The position numbers and the translations under genes were made by a program. Below, in pieces: positions 8,584 to 17,601 of a stretch of 64,000 nucleotides of DNA (the stretch's first letter is position 1; the number at the start of each line of letters is the position of its first letter). The stretch is from NCBI RefSeq assembly GCF_019331795.1, contig NZ_JAHPZL010000003.1, positions 367,877-431,876 on the forward strand, read 5' to 3'. The DNA is from Austwickia sp. TVS 96-490-7B (lineage in GTDB: Bacteria; Actinomycetota; Actinomycetes; Actinomycetales; Dermatophilaceae). The notes under the pieces were generated by a model that was not told the DNA's origin, did not search any database, and saw nothing but the letters and a program-made list of their open reading frames with translations.

Positions 8584-11166
8584 TTAGAGCTTCTCCAACG
8601 GGGCATAGCGCAACAGCAGCCGCTTGACCTGATCACCGCCGAAATCGACGTGGGCGATGGTCTTATCACCGGAGCCTTCCATGCGCACCACCTTGCCCAG
8701 TCCAAAGCTGTCATGGCTGACCCGGTCGCCCACGTCCAGTGACAATGACGGACCGCCGCGCAACGGGCTGCGCTGCGGGGCACGTCCGCTCAGAGTGGCC
8801 ACTGTGGGTTCGCGTCGTTCGACGCGGGTCCCGCCGCCGTACGACGAGGGGGCCAGCCGCTCCCACGTGATCAGGTCAGTGGGAATCTCGTCGAGAAAAC
8901 GGGACGCCGGATGGTATTGCGGAGCACCCCACGCGGAGCGCACCACGGCTCGACTCAGGTGCAGGCGTTCCCGGGCCCGAGTGATCCCGACGTATGCCAA
9001 TCGGCGTTCTTCTTCCAGCTCTCTGGTGTCGGCGAGGCTGCGGACATGTGGGAACGTGCCATCTTCCATTCCGACGAGGAACACCACGGGGAATTCCAGG
9101 CCCTTGGCGGTGTGCAACGTCATCAACGTGACCACACCGTGGTCTTGGGTGTCTTCGTCGGGGATCTCATCGGAATCAGCGACCAAAGCGACCTGTTCGA
9201 GGAACTCCGCCAACCCCCCGGCTGACTCCCCGTCAACCGTGGGGGCGTGGGCTTGGTCAAACTCCCTAGCCACCGCGACCAGCTCGGCGAGGTTGTCGAT
9301 GCGAGTTTCATCCTGAGGGTCACGAGACCGGCGCAACTCTTCTAAGTAGCCGGTCTGCTCCACGACAGCTTCGACGAGGTCTGCGACACCGGATCCTCCG
9401 TCGCGGACGGTGCGTAATGCGTCAATCAGTGCGGTGAAACCTGCGATCGCTGACATTGACCGGGCTGCCAGACCAGGCGCATCGTCGGCAGCAGCCAATG
9501 CCTGCGCGAAGGTGATCTTGTCCCGCTCCGCCAACGCCAGGACGCACGCCTCAGCACGCTCCCCGATGCCACGTTTGGGGACGTTGAGGATACGGCGCAG
9601 GTTGACGGTGTCCTCAGGGTTAGCGATCACCCGCAGGTAGGCGAGGACGTCTTTGACCTCGCGACGCTCATAGAACCGGGTGCCTCCGACGACCTTGTAT
9701 GGCAGACCGACCCGGACCAGCACTTCCTCCAAGGCCCGCGACATGGCATTGGTGCGGTAGAAGATTGCCACGTCTCCAGGGCGGACACCGTCGCGCTCGG
9801 TGAGTTCACTAATCCGGCGAGCCACGAACGCCGCCTCGTCGTGCTCGGAATCAGCGACATATCCCACGATTTTTGCCCCATCACCAGAGTCCGTCCACAA
9901 CTTCTTCGGACGCCGTGATGAGTTTTTAGCAATGACCGCATTGGCTGCCTGCAGGATCGTCTGCGTGGAGCGATAGTTTTGCTCTAAAAGAATCGTCCGG
10001 GCCTGCGGATAATCTTCTTCGAACTCGGTGATATTTCGGATCGTTGCACCCCGGAACGCATAAATTGACTGATCGGCATCACCGACGACACATAACTGTG
10101 CTGGCGGTAGACCTGAGGCAGTCTGGGGCTCCTCTTCACCTGCTGGCGCTAATCCGCGATGCGCTCCAACAAGCTCCTTAATCAGAACATATTGGGCATG
10201 GTTGGTGTCCTGGTATTCGTCGACGAGGATCTGCCGGAAACGACGTCGGTAATGCTCAGCGACCTCAGGGAACGCCTGCAAGAGGTTGACCGTGGTCATG
10301 ATCAGGTCGTCGAAATCTAAAGCATGTGCTTGACGCAAACGTCGCTGATAGGAGCTGTATGCCTGCGCCAGGATCCGATCAGCGTGACTTCCGTCAGCTG
10401 CTCTGCTCGCGAAGGTCTCCTCGTCGACGAGTTCGTTCTTCAAGTTGGACACGTGCGCGGACAAACTCCGCGGCGGGTACCGCTTCGGGTCCAGATCCAT
10501 GTCTCGCAGCACCATCGCCATGAGGCGTTGCGAGTCGGCGGCGTCATAGATCGAGAAACTCGACGCCAACCCCACCTTGTCGGCCTCCCGGCGCAGGATC
10601 CGCACGCAGGCACTGTGGAAGGTGCTCACCCACATCGACTTCGCCCGCGGCCCCACCAAATCCTGGACCCGCTCCCGCATTTCAGCGGCAGCTTTGTTGG
10701 TGAAGGTGATCGCCAACACTTCACTGGGGTGCACACCCCGCGCCGCCAACAGGTACGCGATCCGATGCGTCAACACCCGGGTCTTGCCGGACCCTGCCCC
10801 GGCCACGATCAGCAACGGCGCCCCGTCATGGATGACTGCTTCTCGTTGCTGCGGGTTCAACCCGGCCACGAGTTCGTCCGGGTCAAGGGTTGACGGTGGC
10901 AGCTCATCCGACGATGCGGGACGTCTCGGAGACATCGGCTCCCTAGGCGTGGCCACCCATGACGGCTTAGCAGGCTCTGCCACAGCTCGATCCCAGTCCG
11001 GAGCCCGACCGTCGTACGGGTCCTCCGGCAGATCATCCTCCGGCGGTGGCGGAGGCTCCTCGTCTCCCCACCACATCGGGGCATCATCAGCATCTGCGGC
11101 AGAGTTGACCTGCGCAGATGCCGTACCGGACTGGGGCTTGTCGTCAGCGAAATCGAAGAGGCTCAT
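8584..11166 (-). CDS. pcrA: ATP-dependent DNA helicase PcrA (UvrD/Rep family)
   Basis: This superfamily 1A helicase (860 residues from the ATG at 11166) unwinds DNA 3' to 5' in repair and clears RNA polymerase and recombinase from DNA. Visible motifs are LNPQQREAV (Q motif), VAGAGSGKTRVLTHRIAYLL (Walker A), VDEYQDTNHAQYVL (Walker B), GDADQSIYAFRGA (motif III), LLEQNYRST (motif IV) and TLHTAKGLEFPVVFLVGMEDG (motif V). The last 50 residues (VGDRVSHDSFGLGKVVRMEG) form the Tudor-like RNA-polymerase-binding tail. An acidic, Pro-rich N-terminal extension of about 90 residues is normal in actinobacteria. The internal start is chosen because homologues begin MSLFDF; a start 33 bp upstream is possible. 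Confidence 0.97.
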   Translation of the reverse strand: MSLFDFADDKPQSGTASAQVNSAADADDAPMWWGDEEPPPPPEDDLPEDPYDGRAPDWDRAVAEPAKPSWVATPREPMSPRRPASSDELPPSTLDPDELVAGLNPQQREAVIHDGAPLLIVAGAGSGKTRVLTHRIAYLLAARGVHPSEVLAITFTNKAAAEMRERVQDLVGPRAKSMWVSTFHSACVRILRREADKVGLASSFSIYDAADSQRLMAMVLRDMDLDPKRYPPRSLSAHVSNLKNELVDEETFASRAADGSHADRILAQAYSSYQRRLRQAHALDFDDLIMTTVNLLQAFPEVAEHYRRRFRQILVDEYQDTNHAQYVLIKELVGAHRGLAPAGEEEPQTASGLPPAQLCVVGDADQSIYAFRGATIRNITEFEEDYPQARTILLEQNYRSTQTILQAANAVIAKNSSRRPKKLWTDSGDGAKIVGYVADSEHDEAAFVARRISELTERDGVRPGDVAIFYRTNAMSRALEEVLVRVGLPYKVVGGTRFYERREVKDVLAYLRVIANPEDTVNLRRILNVPKRGIGERAEACVLALAERDKITFAQALAAADDAPGLAARSMSAIAGFTALIDALRTVRDGGSGVADLVEAVVEQTGYLEELRRSRDPQDETRIDNLAELVAVAREFDQAHAPTVDGESAGGLAEFLEQVALVADSDEIPDEDTQDHGVVTLMTLHTAKGLEFPVVFLVGMEDGTFPHVRSLADTRELEEERRLAYVGITRARERLHLSRAVVRSAWGAPQYHPASRFLDEIPTDLITWERLAPSSYGGGTRVERREPTVATLSGRAPQRSPLRGGPSLSLDVGDRVSHDSFGLGKVVRMEGSGDKTIAHVDFGGDQVKRLLLRYAPLEKL

Positions 11167-11306
11167 CGTGCCCACCATCCTAGGTGGCCGCCCTGACATC
11201 GACCGAGGGCCGAACAGACCTCTATGACTACGCCACCTTCACCTACGTGTCTTACGTACCCCACCCCAGCAACGCCGTACTTAGCTGACGCTGCTCTTCA
11301 ACAACG

Positions 11307-11334
11307 CCTTAAACCCCGCTGCTGCGGGGAGCAC
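11307..11334 (-). repeat. Orphan type I-E-like repeat at left edge of the CRISPR island
   Basis: Read on the minus strand this starts GTGCTCCCCGCAGCAGCGGG and continues GTTTAAGG. It is 28 nt with a perfect CCCCGC-AGCA-GCGGGG stem, the same architecture as the array repeat (CCCCGC-ACTC-GCGGGG) but a different sequence. No second copy lies one unit away. It may be a solitary remnant of another I-E array or a chance hairpin. The surrounding 349 bp (11167-11515) otherwise holds only the pcrA upstream region and an AT-rich promoter-like segment (TTATAAG near 11483) before the next gene. Confidence 0.35.
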
Positions 11335-11515
11335 AGTCCCGCTCATCGCTGCTGAACTTACGAGACAGGGTCATCTCTGCATTAGCAGAGCTTCATCAGG
11401 TGGCAGCCATGACTACCGATCTCCTTGCATCATCGGACGCCTCAGTGCCTCTTGCAAAATTATCAGCACCTCCTCTACCTTACTTATAAGACATTAAAAA
11501 TAACGAAGGATCACC

Positions 11516-12033
11516 ATGACCGCGGTCTTCGTCGACGAGTCCAAGGCCGGCGCATACCTGCTGGTTGGCGCTCAAATTCCGACTCGCGACGTCCACCTTA
11601 TCCGATCCAAAATTCGCCGCATAGCACTCCCGGGACAGCGTCGAATCCACATGAAGGCCGAGAGTAGACAGCGCAAGCTACTCATCGCAGCCACCATCGC
11701 CGCACTCGGCGTGGAATTTACAATTTTTGATGCTAAGCGAGCTTTTTCTACCGAAAAAATGCTCGTGAAGCGTTCTTACGCGCACTGGTTTCCGAGTATT
11801 CGACATCCTCGCAGCTGATTCTTGAACTTGATGAATCAATCAAAAGATTTGACCGAGAAGTCATCTTCACAGCTGTTCGCCAAAGTTCTTCTGACCTCAG
11901 ATACATGCACGCACGTGCCGTAGATGAACCCTTACTTTGCATACCCGATGTTGTCGCCTGGTGTTGGGCACGCGGGGGTCACTGGCGAAAAATGATGGCG
12001 GCAAAATCTCGAGTCATCACTGTTTCTCCGTAA
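11516..12033 (+). pseudogene. DUF3800-like (RNase H-fold) gene, frameshifted in an A tract
   Basis: The first frame gives MTAVFVDESKAGAYLLVGAQ ... IHMKAESRQRK ... FDAKRAFSTEK. A -1 change at the A6 tract (11754-11759) joins it to NAREAFLRALVSEYSTS ... ILELDESIKRFDRE ... EPLLCIPDVVAWCWARGGHW and a stop at 12031. The joined product would be 172 residues. The N-terminal VDES motif, the internal Asp/Glu residues and the terminal PDVVAW block fit DUF3800, a family of presumed RNase H-like nucleases often found on mobile DNA. One extra A would restore the frame, so this is a recent pseudogene, a sequencing error or, less likely, a slippage site. The ribosome binding site is GAAGGATCACC. It lies upstream of cas3 on the same strand, separated from it by a terminator. 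Confidence 0.7.
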
Positions 12034-12041
12034 GAAACGCA

Positions 12042-12081
12042 AAACCCGAGCGCCGCAGCCGTCCGACCGGGTCTCGGGTTT
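12042..12081 (+). terminator. Hairpin terminator after the DUF3800-like gene
   Basis: AAACCCGAG (12042-12050) pairs with CTCGGGTTT (12073-12081) around a 22-nt loop, and the T-rich ACTTCCTCTCTTCTAG follows. It begins 9 bp after the DUF3800 stop codon and separates that gene from the cas operon. Confidence 0.65.
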
Positions 12082-12203
12082 ACTTCCTCTCTTCTAGTGA
12101 AGAGGGCCAGACCAGTCTCCCTCAGGGGCACAAGTGATGTTAACAGGACCCCCGATCACTCACAGCGGCGATCTTGAAGCTGCCGGTGAAGACCCCGTGT
12201 ACG

Positions 12204-12223
12204 AGTAGGACCTCGGTCCTACT
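12204..12223. promoter_or_regulatory. Perfect palindrome upstream of cas3 (candidate operator)
   Basis: AGTAGGACC-TC-GGTCCTACT has two perfect 9-bp arms around a 2-bp centre, 79 bp before the cas3 start. The geometry suits a homodimeric repressor rather than a terminator, since there is no loop and no U tract. It is the only strong dyad in the 268-bp gap before the operon, so I infer that it controls cas transcription. No regulator gene is adjacent. Confidence 0.5.
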
Positions 12224-12301
12224 TTCCTCAACCTCTGTCTCCGTTGTCGGTGGCTTCCTCTACTGTGGGGGCACACAACGACGTGGAGGGGAAAACGCCT
12301 G

Positions 12302-15217
12302 ATGGCTGGTGTTCATGGCATGCCGTCCTGGAGCCCGGGGGCCTCGGCGCTGTGGGGCAAAACGGACACAGACGATGCCTGGTTGCCGCTGTGGCGACAC
12401 CTGGCAGACGCATCACAGGTTGCAATGATGTTGTGGGACAACTGGCTTCCTGCCTCAGCTAAGGACCACATCGCCTCATCGCTCCCCGGCGGCCACGATG
12501 ACGGCCGCATCCTGCTTGCTTGGTTGGCTGGCGTCCACGACATCGGCAAAGCCACTCCCGCTTTTCAAATCAAAGCCCAGGTCATAGCTCCGCACCTCAC
12601 GAATCGGTTGCACTCCCTAGGGTTTGATCTCGCCGTACCCATGGCCGACACGCGTCGTGCCCCCCATGCAGCCCTAGGGCAGATCATCCTTCTCGACTGG
12701 TTAGCTGCCACCTTCGGCCTCAAGGGGCGACAGTTTCGGCGAGCTGCGAAGTCACTCACGGTCGCTGTGGCCGCCCACCACGGGGCGATGCTCACCGCAA
12801 CGGAATTGGAAGCCCTCACCCATCGCCCTCATTACCTGGGACAACAGCAAGTCTGGCAAGATACCCGCGCTGAGCTCCTCAACGCTATATCTGAGCGCAC
12901 AGGTGCTGCCGATCGGTTGGATCGCTGGCTGGCAAAGCCCCTACCGCCGACGGTGCAGTCGTTGCTCGCCGCAGCGGTGGTCGTGGCGGATTGGCTGTCC
13001 AGTGACGCTCACCGCTTCCCCTATGTTGATCGATCCCCTGAACCTCCACGCTGGGAGCAGATCGGTCTCCCAGCCCCCTGGAAACCGACCAACCTTGTCA
13101 GAGATCCGGATGCTCTGCTCACCACCCGGTTCCCCACCCTGGTTGGCTGCTCCCCCACCCCGATTCAACAGGCCGCAGTTGAAGCGGCATGGTCCGCGCA
13201 GCGTCCGCCCTTGATCCTGCTCGAAGCAGAAATGGGCAGCGGCAAGACTGAGGCTGGTCTGGCTGCCGCCGAGATTTTGGCACACCGTTTCGGGCAAGGT
13301 GGGGTCTTTGTGGCACTGCCGACGATGGCGACATCTGATGCGATGTTCTCCAGGGTGCGTTCCTGGATTGACCACTTACCTGCTGAAGACGGTCACCACG
13401 CACTGCCGATGTTCCTCGCTCATGGCAAAGCAGGTTTGAACGACGACTATCGCAGCCTGCCTGATGACACTCGCTTCACCGGGGTGTACGACGACGTCGA
13501 GGACGTGTCGAAAATGAAGCCACCCCTCTCGAAAGTGAAGCCATCCCACGACGAGGCAGAGCCTCGTCATGCGGTCGCTGTGGTGAACTCGTGGACAAGA
13601 GGACGTCGTCGAGGAGTCTTGGCGCCGTTTGTCGTGGGCACTATCGATCAAGTGCTCTTCGGTGCTCTCCGTAGCAAGCACTTGGCGCTACGTCACCACG
13701 GGCTCTCCAGCAAGGTAGTCGTGATCGACGAAGTACATGCTGCTGACGTCTATATGCGTGAATACTTGACGTCGATCTTGTCGTGGTTGGGTGCTTATGG
13801 CACTCCGGTGGTGTTGATGTCGGCGACACTGCCCTCATCGCAACGGGCTGAGCTGATGAGTGCGTATGCCGAAGGGGCCGCATTCTCATCAGAGGCCACT
13901 GCGACCATTCCGTTAATCGAAGCTCATAATCCTGTCGTGTATCCGCGCACGATCGTTTTCGACGGGACTCTACGTGAGATTCCTACCGAGCAGATCTCCA
14001 GCCGCCCTCGCACGGTCACGGTTGAGGAGCACCCGGACGATCTGGATCACTTGGTTGACATGCTCCGCACCGAAATGCGAGACGGTGGTTGCGTCGCGGT
14101 CATCCGCAACACTGTCCGTCGCGCGCAAGAAACCTGGTCAGCGCTGCGGGAGGCCATGCCAGAGACGGAGCTTGTCTTAGCGCATAGTCGGTTCTTAGCT
14201 GTTGACCGAGCACGTCGAGAGTCAGACCTACGCGAACGTCTCGGGCGGAGCAGCAGCGTCACCGACGGCACCAGGCCAACCCGGATGGTCGTGGTAGGTA
14301 CTCAGGTGCTTGAACAGTCGCTAGATATCGACGTCGATCTGATGGTCAGTGATCTCGCACCAGTCGACCTCTTACTGCAACGCATTGGACGGTTACACCG
14401 CCACCCGCGTGGGCCGGGCGAATCTGAACGGCCGGTGGCTCTCCGCGCGCCCCGGCTGTTGCTTCTGGCACGTGACTGGTCGGCGGTCCCGGTACAGGCA
14501 GATAGCGGATCAAAGCTGGTGTACGGCGAGGACCTGTTATTTCGAGCAGCGGCTACTCTCCGAGCACACGGGAATCAGATCCGGCTCGCCGAGGACATCC
14601 CTGTCCTGGTTGAGGCTGCATATTCGACCGACCTGTCGATACCTCCCGGTTGGCAGACCGCATGGGCCACAGCTGACGCTCGCCGGCAGGCGCAGGTCCT
14701 CGCTGCGCGTTCCCGGGCCAGCACCTTCAGGTTAAGTGGTTTCGGGAAGAAGGAAGCGCTGCGCAGATCGGCTGGGCTCTTGGCTGACTGTGGTTTCTTC
14801 GAGATCGGTGATCCTGATGACGGCAACGGTGGACGCTCTCAGGTCCGAGACAGCGAGGACAGCATCGAGGTCATCGTCGTACGTCTGGTAGATGGGCAGA
14901 TCAGACCGATGCCAGGCGCTGGGCTGCCGACTGAGACTGTCCTGGACACTGACTTCCCGCCGGAGCCACGAATCGCGCGTGCTCTGGCCGGATGTACTGT
15001 GCGCCTGCCGTCGTGGGCCTGTATGCGCGATTTGGATGCGGTCATCTGCGCGTTAGAAGACATCGCGTTCGCGGGTTGGCAGCAGGACTGTCCATGGCTT
15101 CAGGGACAGCTCGTCCTGGTGATGGACGAGCACGGTCACGCCCGGGTGGCTGACCTGGATCTCACGTACAGCTCGGAGATGGGTCTCACCGTCACCACAC
15201 ATCAGGAGGATGTATGA
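12302..15217 (+). CDS. cas3: CRISPR-associated helicase/nuclease Cas3 (type I-E)
   Basis: Cas3 is the nuclease-helicase recruited by Cascade to degrade target DNA. This 971-residue copy has an N-terminal HD nuclease domain (WRHLAD near residue 33, AGVHDIGKATPAFQ near 77-90, APHAALGQ, AAHHGAM). The SF2 helicase follows: EAEMGSGKTEAG (motif I, about 310-321), VVIDEVHAADVYM (DEVH box, about 475), LMSATLPSS (motif III) and LEQSLDIDVD / LLLQRIGRLHRH (motifs V and VI). All metal and ATP residues look intact, so the enzyme should be active. The ATG has GGAGGGGAAAA upstream. Its end overlaps cse1 by 4 bp (ATGA). GC content is visibly lower than in pcrA and later genes, in line with acquisition by transfer. 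Confidence 0.96.
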   Translation: MAGVHGMPSWSPGASALWGKTDTDDAWLPLWRHLADASQVAMMLWDNWLPASAKDHIASSLPGGHDDGRILLAWLAGVHDIGKATPAFQIKAQVIAPHLTNRLHSLGFDLAVPMADTRRAPHAALGQIILLDWLAATFGLKGRQFRRAAKSLTVAVAAHHGAMLTATELEALTHRPHYLGQQQVWQDTRAELLNAISERTGAADRLDRWLAKPLPPTVQSLLAAAVVVADWLSSDAHRFPYVDRSPEPPRWEQIGLPAPWKPTNLVRDPDALLTTRFPTLVGCSPTPIQQAAVEAAWSAQRPPLILLEAEMGSGKTEAGLAAAEILAHRFGQGGVFVALPTMATSDAMFSRVRSWIDHLPAEDGHHALPMFLAHGKAGLNDDYRSLPDDTRFTGVYDDVEDVSKMKPPLSKVKPSHDEAEPRHAVAVVNSWTRGRRRGVLAPFVVGTIDQVLFGALRSKHLALRHHGLSSKVVVIDEVHAADVYMREYLTSILSWLGAYGTPVVLMSATLPSSQRAELMSAYAEGAAFSSEATATIPLIEAHNPVVYPRTIVFDGTLREIPTEQISSRPRTVTVEEHPDDLDHLVDMLRTEMRDGGCVAVIRNTVRRAQETWSALREAMPETELVLAHSRFLAVDRARRESDLRERLGRSSSVTDGTRPTRMVVVGTQVLEQSLDIDVDLMVSDLAPVDLLLQRIGRLHRHPRGPGESERPVALRAPRLLLLARDWSAVPVQADSGSKLVYGEDLLFRAAATLRAHGNQIRLAEDIPVLVEAAYSTDLSIPPGWQTAWATADARRQAQVLAARSRASTFRLSGFGKKEALRRSAGLLADCGFFEIGDPDDGNGGRSQVRDSEDSIEVIVVRLVDGQIRPMPGAGLPTETVLDTDFPPEPRIARALAGCTVRLPSWACMRDLDAVICALEDIAFAGWQQDCPWLQGQLVLVMDEHGHARVADLDLTYSSEMGLTVTTHQEDV

Positions 15218-16914
15218 CTGTCTTCACATCTCACCGTTCGTGCTCGCCCACACGAGAAGGGCCACCACGAACGTCGTACGACTTGTTGACCGAACCGTGG
15301 CTGATGGTCCGTACCCCCGATGGCGTCAGAGAGGTAGGGCTTCTAGAAACGTTCGAGCGTGCCCATGAGTTTCAGGGGTTGGCCGGGGATATTCCCACCC
15401 AAGAAGCAGCTTGTTTAAGGCTGCTGCTAGCTATTCTCTATCGCGTTGTCGACGCTCTTGATCCCGATGATCCAGTCGAGTTCTGGCAGGAGTGGTGGGA
15501 TAAGGGGCAGCTACCAACCACCGAAATTCGTGACTACCTTGGTCGCTACGCTGACAGATTCGACTTGTTCGACCCGGAGGTGCCATTCTTCCAGGTAGGA
15601 GACCTTCGCACTTCTAGTGGAAACACTTCAGGCCTGGGGAAACTTGTCGCCGAGATGCCGGATGGCTATCCGTTTTTCACCACCAGATCAGTGTCGGACA
15701 TCAATCGGCTGTCATTCGCTGAAGCGGCACGCTGGCTGGTCCATGTGCACGCCTTCGACTGTTCGGGGATTAAATCCGGAGCTGTCGGAGATGCTCGAGT
15801 CAAAGGTGGAAAAGGCTATCCGATCGGCATAGGATTCTGCGGCTGGTTGGGTTTGCTCCTGGCCGAAGGCGAGACGCTGGCACAGACGTTGTTGCTCAAC
15901 CTGGTGCTGTCGATGGATACCTCACGCGATCGGGTGCCGTGGGAGCAGCCACATCTGGACGCTTCTGCTGACGTTAGCCATCCGGAACCGCTTGGACCGG
16001 CAGATGCTGCAACCTGGCAGGCTCGCCGAGTCCGATTGATCCACGACGGATACGCCGTCACTGATGCTGTCTTGTCCAATGGCGATGCCCTCGGCCCGCA
16101 AAACCGGCACAACGTGGAACCAAACACGTCTTGGCGGTTCAGCGAACCACAGACAAAAAAATTCGGAGTTCCGACATACATGCCATTGCTGCACGACCCG
16201 TCCCGATCGCTGTGGCGGGGTCTGTCCTCGACGCTAGGAAGTGGAACCACTAAAGCGGCAACGAAGGCAGGTCAACGAGCGTATCGACCTGCTGTGGTCT
16301 TGGACTGGCTCGCCACGTTGCGAGGCGAAGATGTCCTCAATTCGGACACGACAGTGGTGTTTCGCGCGATCGGCATGGTGTATGGCGCGCAGAGCGCATC
16401 GGTTGCTGCTGTCATCGACGACCGGCTGGTGTTACCACTGGAAGTGCTCACTGAGCAAACCATGAAACAGTGCGCCATGGACGCATCGGACCGTGCCGAT
16501 GAGGCAGTTCGGGCGTTGGGTCGGTTGGCGACGAACCTCGCTGATGCTGCAGGCCGGCACCTGCTGCCTGGCATGGACGACGGGGCCCGAGATCGGGCCG
16601 TTGAGGATGCCTTCGCTCGACTCGACCGGTGCTACCGGGAGTGGGTCCTGACCGTGCAGGACAGATCGCAGCTCCTCACATACGACGCCGCCTGGCAGCT
16701 GACCGCCAGGGAAGTCGTAGAAGACATAGCCGCCAACTTGGTCGTGGCGGCAGGCACACCGGCGTTCGTCGGACGTCAGGTCAACGACAGATTCCTGAAC
16801 GCCCCCAAAGCAGAGATCTTCTTCAGATCAGCGCTGCGCAAAGCGCTTCCCAGCGCCTTTCTCCAGCTCAACAAGCCCACTTCGCTGACCCAGCACGCTC
16901 AGGAGGATTCATGA
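15214..16914 (+). CDS. cse1: Cascade large subunit Cse1 (Cas8e, CasA)
   Basis: This is the large subunit of the type I-E Cascade complex, which recognises the PAM and recruits Cas3. The 566-residue protein has the Cse1 N-terminal pattern SYDLLTEPWLMVRTPDG, then DIPTQEAACLRLLLAIL, the Gly-rich loop NTSGLGKLVAEMPDG (about residues 135-150) and FFTTRS. It ends in a helical bundle. It overlaps cas3 upstream and cse2 downstream by 4 bp each, with AGGAGG before cse2, so the three are translationally coupled. Sequence among Cse1 proteins is poorly conserved, so position in the operon supports the call as much as motifs do. Confidence 0.93.
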   Translation: MTVFTSHRSCSPTREGPPRTSYDLLTEPWLMVRTPDGVREVGLLETFERAHEFQGLAGDIPTQEAACLRLLLAILYRVVDALDPDDPVEFWQEWWDKGQLPTTEIRDYLGRYADRFDLFDPEVPFFQVGDLRTSSGNTSGLGKLVAEMPDGYPFFTTRSVSDINRLSFAEAARWLVHVHAFDCSGIKSGAVGDARVKGGKGYPIGIGFCGWLGLLLAEGETLAQTLLLNLVLSMDTSRDRVPWEQPHLDASADVSHPEPLGPADAATWQARRVRLIHDGYAVTDAVLSNGDALGPQNRHNVEPNTSWRFSEPQTKKFGVPTYMPLLHDPSRSLWRGLSSTLGSGTTKAATKAGQRAYRPAVVLDWLATLRGEDVLNSDTTVVFRAIGMVYGAQSASVAAVIDDRLVLPLEVLTEQTMKQCAMDASDRADEAVRALGRLATNLADAAGRHLLPGMDDGARDRAVEDAFARLDRCYREWVLTVQDRSQLLTYDAAWQLTAREVVEDIAANLVVAAGTPAFVGRQVNDRFLNAPKAEIFFRSALRKALPSAFLQLNKPTSLTQHAQEDS

Positions 16915-17582
16915 GCACGGCACCGTTCACACCTGCAGGCACGACACCGCCACCTGATCTCGACAACTATTTCGCCCGCGCCCTCATCAAGTTGCAGAAA
17001 GAATATGTGCAGAATGAGACGCAACCGACTGCACGCGCCGCTGCCACCATGGCCGTGCTGCGCAAAGCTGATCCCGGCAAAGTGGACACCAGTCCTTCGA
17101 CGTGGTCTGTCCTGTACAGCGCGTTTCCGGAAGATTTCTTCGGCAACCGCGATGAGATCACCGCCCGTGAACGAGCCGCCCATGCTGCGCTGGTGTTGTA
17201 CGCCGTCCACCAGACCTCACAACCGAAGCCGTTACATCAGTCGGGGATCAGGCTCGGACAGGCGTTACGTCGACTCTCCGTGTCGCAGGACGAGAAGAAC
17301 CCGGTGCCGCCACGACTGACTTCTCTTATAGCTGCCAGCACGTTTGACGCCACGATGTATCACCTTCGCGGCCTCATGTCCTTGTTGCGCCGCGAAGGAA
17401 TCCCCCTAGATCACATCTCCCTTTACCGCGACCTGGTCCGTTTACAGAACCCTCGTAACGCATCTCGCGTACGTCGGCAGTGGGGCCGGGATTACTTTGC
17501 CAGCCCTGCGCAGGAAACCGATAACAGCTCGATCGATATAGCTGCTACTTCCACAGCCATCACCCCACAGACTCACGCCTGA
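16911..17582 (+). CDS. cse2: Cascade small subunit Cse2 (CasB)
   Basis: Cse2 (223 residues) forms the dimer along the belly of Cascade and stabilises the displaced strand. I start it at the ATG at 16911 because AGGAGG lies at 16901-16906 and it overlaps the cse1 stop by 4 bp; the open frame extends further upstream but is out-of-frame shadow of cse1. Family features are the all-helical composition, TARAAATMAVLRKADPGKV and the C-terminal basic stretch RVRRQWGRDYF. It is followed by cas7 after a 19-bp gap carrying GACAGGAG. Confidence 0.92.
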   Translation: MSTAPFTPAGTTPPPDLDNYFARALIKLQKEYVQNETQPTARAAATMAVLRKADPGKVDTSPSTWSVLYSAFPEDFFGNRDEITARERAAHAALVLYAVHQTSQPKPLHQSGIRLGQALRRLSVSQDEKNPVPPRLTSLIAASTFDATMYHLRGLMSLLRREGIPLDHISLYRDLVRLQNPRNASRVRRQWGRDYFASPAQETDNSSIDIAATSTAITPQTHA

Positions 17583-17601
17583 CCGACAGGAGAACATCAC
17601 T

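Noticed and set aside
11740-11770. Programmed -1 frameshift in the DUF3800-like gene
   Set aside because: The tract is G-A6-T rather than a full slippery heptamer, and I see no convincing downstream stem. Decay or a base-call error is simpler.
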